Assembly: GCA_964344935.1 (NCBI GenBank)
Contig: CAYFPL010000007.1
Coordinates: forward strand, 1-64,000
Source: GCA-2731375 sp964344935
GTDB lineage: Bacteria; Pseudomonadota; Alphaproteobacteria; GCA-2731375
Length of the DNA stretch: 64,000 nt
Direction of reading: 5' to 3'
Below the pieces are notes generated by a model. It had not been told where the DNA came from and did no database searches. It saw nothing but the letters and a program-made list of their open reading frames with translations. The translations under genes and the position numbers were made by a program. Positions 35,945 through 43,795 of this stretch are shown here, in pieces. Within the stretch, counting starts at the first letter, position 1. Each line of letters opens with the position of its first letter.

Positions 35945-37021
35945 ATGTCTGACAAGGTACGGGTCATCGTCGTGGGCCTGGGAAACATGGGAATCTCCCA
36001 CGCCAAGGCCTATCATGCCTTGGACGGTTTCGAGATTGCCGGGCTCTGCGCCCGTTCGCTGACGGCCGAGACACCCCTGCCCCCCGAACTGGCCGCTTAT
36101 CCCCGCTTCACCGATTACGAAACCGCGTTGGCGGAAAGTGGTGCCGACGCCGTCTCCATCAACACTTGGCCTGACACCCATGCGCCCTTTGCCATGAAGG
36201 CTTTTGCCGCAGGCGCCCATGTATTCCTGGAAAAGCCCATCGCCGAGACAGCGGAAGAGGCTCAGCAGGTAGTCGATGCGGCCCGGGCCGCGAACCGCAA
36301 GCTGGTGGTCGGCTATATCCTGCGCCACCACCCCTCCTGGGCGAAGTTGGTGGAATTAAGCGGCGAACTGGGCAAGCCTCTGGTCATGCGCATGAACCTG
36401 AACCAACAGAGCAGCGGCGAGACCTGGGCCGTGCACAAACATCTCATGGACAGCATGTCGCCCATTGTCGATTGCGGCGTTCACTACGTGGACATGATGT
36501 GCCTGATGACCCGGGCCAAGCCGGTGGCCGTACACGCCATCGGCGCCCGGCTGAGCGAGGAGATCCCGGCGGGGATGTACAATTACGGCCAGCTTCAGAT
36601 CACCTTCGACGACGGCTCGGTCGGCTGGTACGAGGCCGGCTGGGGCCCGATGATGAGCGAGACCGCTTTCTTCGTGAAGGACGTGGTGGGCCCGAAGGGC
36701 TGCGTAAGTATCGTTGCGGCGGAGGAGGCTGGCCAGGGCACCCGCTCGGACGATGTGGATTCCCACACCAAGACCAACGCCTTGCGCTTTCACAAGGGTG
36801 AATTGGACGGCAACGGCAAATTCGTCAATGAGGACGAAATCATCCGCACCGAGGGCGAACCGGACCATGATGCCCTTTGCTTGCGTGAACAGGACTATTT
36901 CCTCAAGGCCATTACTGAAGATGTCGATCTGACGGATCATATGGACGACGCCGTCGCCAGCCTGCGCATCGTTCTCGCCGCCGATGAATCTTTCAGGCGC
37001 GGAGAAATCGTCAAGCTATGA
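35945..37021 (+). CDS. Gfo/Idh/MocA family oxidoreductase
   Basis: The Rossmann domain starts VRVIVVGLGNMGISHAKAY. The family motif EKP is in AHVFLEKPIAETAEEA, and the second domain carries MDSMSPIVDCGVHYVDMM with the DxxxH catalytic pair. The length is 358 residues, with AGGAGG upstream of the ATG. Members oxidise or reduce sugars, inositols or glycosides with NAD(P). Together with the TIM-barrel epimerase it suggests a 3-keto-sugar or inositol-like step in the pathway. Confidence 0.92.
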   Translation: MSDKVRVIVVGLGNMGISHAKAYHALDGFEIAGLCARSLTAETPLPPELAAYPRFTDYETALAESGADAVSINTWPDTHAPFAMKAFAAGAHVFLEKPIAETAEEAQQVVDAARAANRKLVVGYILRHHPSWAKLVELSGELGKPLVMRMNLNQQSSGETWAVHKHLMDSMSPIVDCGVHYVDMMCLMTRAKPVAVHAIGARLSEEIPAGMYNYGQLQITFDDGSVGWYEAGWGPMMSETAFFVKDVVGPKGCVSIVAAEEAGQGTRSDDVDSHTKTNALRFHKGELDGNGKFVNEDEIIRTEGEPDHDALCLREQDYFLKAITEDVDLTDHMDDAVASLRIVLAADESFRRGEIVKL

Positions 37022-37159
37022 AGAGTGGCGCTTGTCGCCTGTCGATCACAAGCTCAATCTCGTCTCCGCCACGGCGGTGCACGGTATCGCCGGCTGACAG
37101 GTCTCTCACCAGAAAAGCGCACCGATGACGGCGCGATGGCGGCGTTCTAGCGAAACTGA

Positions 37160-38242
37160 CTATTCATCAAGGATGGTTGTCAGTTCGAGCACCTGGCTGT
37201 GGCGCAACACTTTGACGGTGACCGTCTGGCCTTTCTCTATTTTTGCAAAGCGCCGGCGGAGCTGCAGGTATGATTCGAATGTCCCAACCTGTATCCCGTC
37301 GACTTCCAGTATGATGTCACCGCCGAGCATCAGTTCATGCCTGCCGATCTTCGCCGGCAAGAAGCTGGGCAACAGACCGAGACGTGCGCCCGGCGAGTCC
37401 CTGGCCACCCGTTGCACCAGAAGGCCGGTTTCCTGGGGCAAATTGAAAATCTTGGCCATGTTGCCGTCCAGGCCGAACACGCTGATGCCGCTCCAGGGGG
37501 CGCGACGTTCAAAAATGAGCTCCCTTATGGATTTTGACGTTACCGCAAAGCCGATGCCCCCGGCGACGTCGGACCTGCCGAGGAGGTGACTGACAATGGC
37601 GATCACGTCGCCATTCATGTTGAACATCGGCCCACCGGAATTGCCCTTGTGAACCGCAACGTCCACCTGAAAGAACTCGCCGAACCTGAATGGCCGGCCA
37701 GGCGTTCCGGGCGGATGGCGGGCGCTGACATGGCCGACGCTCAGCGTGTGACTAAGACCATATGGCGCGCCGATGACGAAAACACGCTGGCCGACCCGGA
37801 CGGCATCCGAATCCCCCAGCCGCGCGACGACAACGTCCTTCGGTATCTGCGATACCCGCAAAAGGGCAAGATCCGCTGCCGGGTCAGAAGCAATGACCTT
37901 GGCCTCGGCCGTCGACCCGTCGACAAATTCTACCTGTATTGCATCTGCGACTTGCACCAGATGGGCCGCGGTCAAGACGTCGCCTTCCTTCGAGATCAAC
38001 ACACCCGAGCCCAAGTCCCCAACCGGCCTGAGGATGATGCCGTCATTTGCGATCGGCACGGCCTCTAGTGTCCGCACCAAGACGACGGATTGGTCGACCG
38101 AAGCGAAAAGCTCGTGAAGGGTTCGCTCCGGCTCTTCGGCATGGCCCGGCCAGGCGGCGAGCGCAAGCATTGAGGCAACGATCCAGGCACCGATGCGCGT
38201 TGCCTGCGGCAGGTTCCCCGTCGGCCCCGATATTAGACTCAT
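37160..38242 (-). CDS. Periplasmic trypsin-like serine protease with PDZ domain (DegP/HtrA-like)
   Basis: The 360-residue protein has a signal peptide (IGAWIVASMLALAAWPGHA, cut before EEPE) and a trypsin-like domain with the complete triad: His in VLTAAHLV, Asp in ADLALLRV, Ser in HKGNSGGPMF. A C-terminal PDZ domain follows (GLLVQRVARDSPGARLGL, then GGDIILEVDGIQV). The ATG at 38242 is taken because the signal peptide follows it and GAGG lies upstream; the frame opens earlier. It probably works in envelope protein quality control or processing. It stands apart from its neighbours. Confidence 0.9.
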   Translation of the reverse strand: MSLISGPTGNLPQATRIGAWIVASMLALAAWPGHAEEPERTLHELFASVDQSVVLVRTLEAVPIANDGIILRPVGDLGSGVLISKEGDVLTAAHLVQVADAIQVEFVDGSTAEAKVIASDPAADLALLRVSQIPKDVVVARLGDSDAVRVGQRVFVIGAPYGLSHTLSVGHVSARHPPGTPGRPFRFGEFFQVDVAVHKGNSGGPMFNMNGDVIAIVSHLLGRSDVAGGIGFAVTSKSIRELIFERRAPWSGISVFGLDGNMAKIFNLPQETGLLVQRVARDSPGARLGLLPSFLPAKIGRHELMLGGDIILEVDGIQVGTFESYLQLRRRFAKIEKGQTVTVKVLRHSQVLELTTILDE

Positions 38243-38492
38243 GGATCCGGCCTCAAGCTGATCTCCGGTTCGTGGCAACGATGGGCAATAAGGGGCAACA
38301 TAGCACGATGCGCCCCACATTGCGTCGGTCATTGAAGCCCGGTGCGGGCGCGGTATTTATCGCCGCGATACCGGTTAGCCCCCGTGCTTGTCCCACCCGC
38401 GAATTGGGCGGCTCTGTCGAGGTGAAGCAGACCGTCGCAGAAGCACCGCCACGGCCGCAAATAAGTCTGCGCCCGAATGAATGCAGATCGCG

Positions 38493-39842
38493 CTAGGCAG
38501 CCTTGCCCGCTAGCTCTTCCAGGTCTCCCATGTAGTCGCCGCTCAGTGCGCGCTCTTTCGCCGCCTTCAACATCATCGAAATAGAATCGGGCGACGGGCT
38601 GAGACCCTGGGCCGTTTCGGTGGCGACCAAAGCATATACATCCAACGGAGTCTTTTTGTCGTCGTCGGGATAAACCGTGACCACACGGCGCTCATATCCG
38701 GGTTCGGAATTCAACGCATAATGCTCGAAAGCCTCCGCCGGGAGCCGATAGAGCACACCGGAAATCTGGCTTCTCTCCTCCACTTCGATATTGGGCAAGC
38801 CGGTCTCGGAAGCATCCTCGGCCGCGGGTTTGTTGAAAACCAGCCGGTAGCCCGGCAGCGTGGCGTTTCGCGCACAGCGGCGAAGATACTTTCGTTCATC
38901 AAGATTTTGCCAGCCGAGTTTCTTCAGGATCTCATCCTCGTACATGCTGGGTCCATAGGAAAACAGCTGTATGTCAGGAGACGGGTGCTCCTGGCCCGGC
39001 AGATACCGAAGCAAGCCTTCGGGCTGTTCCACGGGCGGCGGCGCCGCAATGCGCCATTCAACCTTCTTGTGCTGAAACAACTCAAGGAGAAAATCTTCGC
39101 CCATCTCGGTCAAAAGCAGGAATCCAAGCCTGTATGATTTGAGCTGTGTGTCGATCTTCTCGTCGGCGAGAATGCGTTCCATGGTCTGTTCGATACGCGT
39201 CCGCTTCTCGCCGGAAAGCGCTTGCGCGGAATCGAGCATGGTGAGCGTGTAGTCGTGGATGCGTTCGAAATCCAGGTTCGACAACAGGCTGCGGACAAAT
39301 GCGATCCGCGATTGCGCCCGCACCCGGTCGATGGCGCGTTCCATGAAGCGAAAATAGATCTTGATGATCTGCTCCGGCCCAAAGGCGATGTCCTCGTTCC
39401 CGACTTTCACGTTGAACAGCCGCGACCGCATCAAGAGCATGGAGCCGACGCCGGCCAGGACGACAGCATTCATCGCCTGCAGGTGGGTTTCGAAGGGGAC
39501 ATCATTGAGACGAAGAACCAATAGGGCAAATGCCGATATGCAGCCGTTCAGGGTGTGGTAGGCGACAGCCTCGATGGTGCGAAACGCCTTGATGGGTTCG
39601 TCGCGGAACTTCTCGATAATCTCGGCGAATGCGGTGACCATGCCGAGCATGAAGGCGGCGAAGTAGTAGATTTCGTCCAGCCATGCGGAAACCGCCAGGA
39701 CGGTGAAACCGATAAAACCATAGGTGAAGAGCACCGGTGAAGTGAGTGCGAGGTAAACGCCGCAGCTTATGCCAAGCACGGCAATGGTGACGGCGATGCC
39801 AATATTCTCGCTCGCCAAAATCCAAAATTCAGCGGTTGTCAT
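38493..39842 (-). CDS. Membrane protein fused to a gamma-glutamylcyclotransferase-like domain
   Basis: The N-terminal 145 residues hold about five hydrophobic segments (for example IAVTIAVLGISCGVYLAL and FAAFMLGMVTAFAEII). A helical, charged linker runs to about residue 285. The C-terminal part from about residue 290 matches the gamma-glutamylcyclotransferase fold: LFSYGPSMYEDEILKKLGW, TLPGYRLVFNKPAAED, ISGVLYRLPAEAFEHY and NSEPGYERRVVTVY, the last including the likely catalytic Glu. GGAGG precedes the ATG. Such domains release 5-oxoproline from gamma-glutamyl compounds. The membrane tether is unusual. It is divergent from the DyP-P450 gene across 293 bases. Confidence 0.8.
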   Translation of the reverse strand: MTTAEFWILASENIGIAVTIAVLGISCGVYLALTSPVLFTYGFIGFTVLAVSAWLDEIYYFAAFMLGMVTAFAEIIEKFRDEPIKAFRTIEAVAYHTLNGCISAFALLVLRLNDVPFETHLQAMNAVVLAGVGSMLLMRSRLFNVKVGNEDIAFGPEQIIKIYFRFMERAIDRVRAQSRIAFVRSLLSNLDFERIHDYTLTMLDSAQALSGEKRTRIEQTMERILADEKIDTQLKSYRLGFLLLTEMGEDFLLELFQHKKVEWRIAAPPPVEQPEGLLRYLPGQEHPSPDIQLFSYGPSMYEDEILKKLGWQNLDERKYLRRCARNATLPGYRLVFNKPAAEDASETGLPNIEVEERSQISGVLYRLPAEAFEHYALNSEPGYERRVVTVYPDDDKKTPLDVYALVATETAQGLSPSPDSISMMLKAAKERALSGDYMGDLEELAGKAA

Positions 39843-40135
39843 GACGTTCCTCCACTTGCATGTCGGTTGGCTGGGAAGCCGCCTGGCTGCCGGTCATTGT
39901 CGCCGCCGTCTATCACCGGTTCTGTGGCATTTCACACATCCGCGTCAGGCGCGGCAGTGGGCAACGACCCGACAACAAGACACAACGCGCGGTTGACCAA
40001 ACGTGGAAATGTGGGAATTCTCACGGTGGTCCGTTTTGCACTGGCGTAGCGTTATGTAAACAACACATCTGCCCCCGAAACGGCGGCAGGGCTTTTTGGC
40101 GTTTTTGAATTGACGCAACTAAAGCGGGGGCGAAA

Positions 40136-43100
40136 ATGCGCGACGATATTTCCAGCAAGAGCGTTGGGACCTCATCGGAACTTCTGGTCATCGCTGACCT
40201 GAAGCAGGAATTCATACCGATCCGCAATTCGATCACCTACGCGACCCGAATGCGCATCTTGTTGCGCACGTTGAATGCAATCCGGAAAATTGGTGTCGAA
40301 GAGGAGAGCGAAACCGGCTACATCGGCCCAATCGATCGCCTGCAAACCATCCACCACGTGCGCTGGACCGTTATTGACGAGAACCGGCGCATGCTGCTGG
40401 CCGTGACATTCGACAGCGGCCTGGAAACCTATGTCCGCCGCATCGTCAATGTTGCCGGGCCCGTGCTCGACGCCATCCTCTGTCATTGCGAAGATTACGA
40501 GGACCATACTTGTTGGCGAGGTGAAGAAGGCTTCTCCCGCTGGGTGGCGGAACGGCAAATCGATGTGGACCTTTACGGCACGGCGGCGCCGCACATTACC
40601 GTCGACGATGTGGACTATCTGACAGAACTGGAGGGCGGGCATCGCAATAACAAAGACATAAAGGGTTTTGACATCGCCGCGGCGAAGATGATGGTGCCGA
40701 CCCAGGCAGAACGCGCGCGGGCGGCCATGGATAAAGAACCATGCAAGACCAGAAAACAGGCGCTGAAGCTGATCCGGGCCATGTACGGCCTCAGGGAGTA
40801 TTTCCCGGGCCGCGGCGCCGACGACCACGTCGGCAGCGACCTTTTCTATCTGCAGCGTCTGACGGAGGCTCTGGTCGGGGATTTCAAAAGGAAATGCGTG
40901 ACGTGCGAGGAAGAAGCGAATTTCGACAGAGAACTGCGCTGGTTCGACAGTTTTGATACCAAGATTGAACCCTCGACCGAAAAGAAACCGCTTCCGAAAC
41001 CCGAAGACATCCAAGGCGGCATTCTTTCCAGCTACGGCGCCACCAGCCACGGCTATATGCTGTTGATGCGCTTTGGGGACCATGAACGTGGTCAGAAATT
41101 CTTGGCGGCGCAACGCGGCGAACTGACGCCGAAAACGTCGTCGCTAGGTGTATTCTGCAATCTTGGCCTAACCTACAAGGGCTTGAAGGCGCTGGGTTTG
41201 GGCGAACCCGCATTGCGTACCTTCCCGAAGGAATTTCGCGACGGTATGGAAGCCCGCGCCGGCACGTTGGGTGATTTCGGGGAAGACCATCCGAGCAAAT
41301 GGTCGTTGCCGAAGCATCAATCGACCGGTCAGGACGTGTTCATGTCATCTGTTGACGTCGTCGTCCAACTACAGGCGGCCGATGAACACAAATCGGAACT
41401 GAAGCATGCGTTAGATAACTGGAAAGACGCCGCCGTAGAATTCGGTATCGACATGCTTGCCATCGAGGAGATGGACCGGCACTTCGAAGAAGGCGATGAC
41501 GACAGCGCCGACCGCCGGCACTTCGTAGAGCATTTCGGATACCGGGACGGCATCAGTCAGCCACATGTCAAGGATACAGGGTCTAGCAACGGCAGGCCCA
41601 GGCATAAACGCGATGAAATTGCTGCCGGGGAGCTCTTTCTTGGCTATGAAAACGACCGCGAAGACTCCATCGCGAAAACGCTCAGGGCCCCCGTAACCGA
41701 AGAGCAAGAAGCGATGGCGCCCCTGTTCGACAAAGGCACCTTTCTAGTCATACGAAAACTGCGGCAGGAGGTCGGCGACTTCCGAGATTTCATCGAAAAA
41801 GCAAAGGATGGCGTAACGCCCGAAATGTTGGCATCGAAAATCATGGGCCGGTCGATGGATGGCGCTCCCCTGCTACCGGAAAAACCCCACCAGAATATTG
41901 GCAGCGATCAAAACGACTTCGATTACAAGCACGATCCCAAAGGGGAGGCTTGTCCGTTTCAGGCCCATATCCGCCGCACCAACCCCCGCAAGCCACCCAC
42001 CGAGAAGAGCGAAGGCGCACCTATACCTCGAATCCTCCGTCGCGGATTTTCCTATGGCCCGCGTTATTCAGAAAAGACGACCGACACCGAGCGCGGCCTG
42101 TTCTTCATGGCTTACAACGCATCGATAGCCGAGCAGTTCGAAGTCATCCAAAGCTGGATTAACGGCGGCAATAGTACGGGTGTTTTCAGCAAACAGAACG
42201 ACCCCATGATGGGAAGCCGTTCAGGCCCCGAAAAACGCACCTTCAAATTCATCCACGATAATCGTGTGCATCGCTATGAACTGCCAGAAAAGAAGTTCGT
42301 GACGTTGCAGTGGGGACTTTACCTGTTCGTCCCCTCTATGGCGGCACTCGACATCTTGTCCGGAAATAATGGTGCGCTGCCCGTCATAAGAGACGAGCGC
42401 GTCAAACGAGGTTTGAGGACAATCGGCGGGCTCGAACTCTTCGAGGCTGCGGAAATGAAAAAGCTGGGTGCAAACCCCACGCCCGACGAAATCAAGGAAG
42501 CGAAAATCCGCATTATCGGAGCGTGGAAGACGCTTCTGGAGGATCCGAGCGGCGCCGATATGGCCGAAGAGGTTTGGTCTGCAATTCGCACACCGATTTT
42601 CAATGGTGTCAAACGCACCCCCTACGGTGTCCTGGTGGGCGATTTGGCAAACGTGAGGCAGGTCTTCCAAGACGATGGCAGCACCTTTTCGACCCGTGAG
42701 TATTGGGCGCGGATGCGCAAATCCTTTGGCGAACTGTATCTGGGCATGGACAAATGCCCCGTCAAAATGCCTTCACCTTCACGATCGACCGATCCGCGCC
42801 GGGACAAAGACTTTGAAAAAGACGTAACGCCTGGCTTGTACGACAAATTGGCCCCGCTAACCAACGACTGGATCTATTGCATCACCGAAGAAAAGGCGTT
42901 CGCCGCGGCTGTGTACGCAACGCGCAACTGGTTCAAATGCGAACTGCCGAAAAAGCGGGACCCGGAGCGTCTGGAATTGAAGGAGTTTGCTGCGGATATC
43001 CTTGGCCGCTTGTCCGTGGACTGGTTCGGTTTGCCAGACGACGGCTCCATTGACATCGGCGGCGAGCCAGGTGATTTGCCGAACACGCCGGATGATCTGG

Positions 43101-43795
43101 TTTCGGCGTCGCACTATTTCTTTGGGCCTAGGCCAACCCCGTTCGTCAGAGAGCAAGGTGAGAAGCGCGGCAAGGGATTAGGGTTAGCCGTAAAGAAATT
43201 TGTCGAAACGACGAAAAAGCCGCCAAAGAAAACATTGCACGAATTCTTGCAGCAAAATGATCCTTATGTCGGGGACGTCGATCTGATCACCAAAATTCTC
43301 GTTGGCTGCACAAACGGTTTCGTCGCCGCGACGCGCGGCAGTTTTCTCTCGGTGATGCGCAGGTGGAGCGCCGAGGGGGATTTGTGGCGGTTGCGCCATG
43401 CCCTTGCAACCGGAGAATGGAACCCGGATGGATCGGGCAAAGATCAATACCACATTGCGGCCAATGCTCTGCGCAAACCCATGATCGTGGCTATGCAAAA
43501 GCGTTCCCGTCCCAACTTGTTGCACCGGGTTGCGGTCAAAGAGATGACGTTGGGTAATGAGACGATAGAGGCCGGCGAAACGGTGGTCGTCAGCCTGCAA
43601 TCGGCGGCGGAACAGCAACGCGGCTGTCCGGAAATCCTGTTTGGTGGAAACTACGGGGAAACCACCCATGCCTGTTCCGGGCAGCAGATGGCCTTGGGCG
43701 TTCTGCTGGGCATGATCGCCGTGGTCATGGAGCAGGAGACCATTGAACCCGAAGGCATGTTCAGTTTGTCACTGAAAAAGGAGCGGCGGTCCTAA
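40136..43795 (+). CDS. DyP-type peroxidase - cytochrome P450 fusion protein
   Basis: A 1219-residue protein with two heme modules. Residues 1-280 are unassigned. Residues about 291-770 form a DyP-type peroxidase: DIQGGILSSYG, the GxxDG motif in HFGYRDGISQPH (466-477), CPFQAHIRRTNPR with the probable proximal heme ligand H611, and RILRRGFSYG with R632/R635. Residues about 815-1219 form a P450: FSTREYWARMRKSFG, and FGGNYGETTHACSGQQ with heme-thiolate C1180. The P450 I-helix reads GFVAATRGS (1061-1069), without the usual acid-Thr pair, and the K-helix ExxR is NALR (1110-1113). There is no signal peptide or membrane segment. The ATG has GGGGGCG upstream. A peroxide-using or rearranging P450 fed by the peroxidase is a plausible inference. 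The last four bases overlap the convergent cyclase gene. Confidence 0.88.
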   Translation: MRDDISSKSVGTSSELLVIADLKQEFIPIRNSITYATRMRILLRTLNAIRKIGVEEESETGYIGPIDRLQTIHHVRWTVIDENRRMLLAVTFDSGLETYVRRIVNVAGPVLDAILCHCEDYEDHTCWRGEEGFSRWVAERQIDVDLYGTAAPHITVDDVDYLTELEGGHRNNKDIKGFDIAAAKMMVPTQAERARAAMDKEPCKTRKQALKLIRAMYGLREYFPGRGADDHVGSDLFYLQRLTEALVGDFKRKCVTCEEEANFDRELRWFDSFDTKIEPSTEKKPLPKPEDIQGGILSSYGATSHGYMLLMRFGDHERGQKFLAAQRGELTPKTSSLGVFCNLGLTYKGLKALGLGEPALRTFPKEFRDGMEARAGTLGDFGEDHPSKWSLPKHQSTGQDVFMSSVDVVVQLQAADEHKSELKHALDNWKDAAVEFGIDMLAIEEMDRHFEEGDDDSADRRHFVEHFGYRDGISQPHVKDTGSSNGRPRHKRDEIAAGELFLGYENDREDSIAKTLRAPVTEEQEAMAPLFDKGTFLVIRKLRQEVGDFRDFIEKAKDGVTPEMLASKIMGRSMDGAPLLPEKPHQNIGSDQNDFDYKHDPKGEACPFQAHIRRTNPRKPPTEKSEGAPIPRILRRGFSYGPRYSEKTTDTERGLFFMAYNASIAEQFEVIQSWINGGNSTGVFSKQNDPMMGSRSGPEKRTFKFIHDNRVHRYELPEKKFVTLQWGLYLFVPSMAALDILSGNNGALPVIRDERVKRGLRTIGGLELFEAAEMKKLGANPTPDEIKEAKIRIIGAWKTLLEDPSGADMAEEVWSAIRTPIFNGVKRTPYGVLVGDLANVRQVFQDDGSTFSTREYWARMRKSFGELYLGMDKCPVKMPSPSRSTDPRRDKDFEKDVTPGLYDKLAPLTNDWIYCITEEKAFAAAVYATRNWFKCELPKKRDPERLELKEFAADILGRLSVDWFGLPDDGSIDIGGEPGDLPNTPDDLVSASHYFFGPRPTPFVREQGEKRGKGLGLAVKKFVETTKKPPKKTLHEFLQQNDPYVGDVDLITKILVGCTNGFVAATRGSFLSVMRRWSAEGDLWRLRHALATGEWNPDGSGKDQYHIAANALRKPMIVAMQKRSRPNLLHRVAVKEMTLGNETIEAGETVVVSLQSAAEQQRGCPEILFGGNYGETTHACSGQQMALGVLLGMIAVVMEQETIEPEGMFSLSLKKERRS

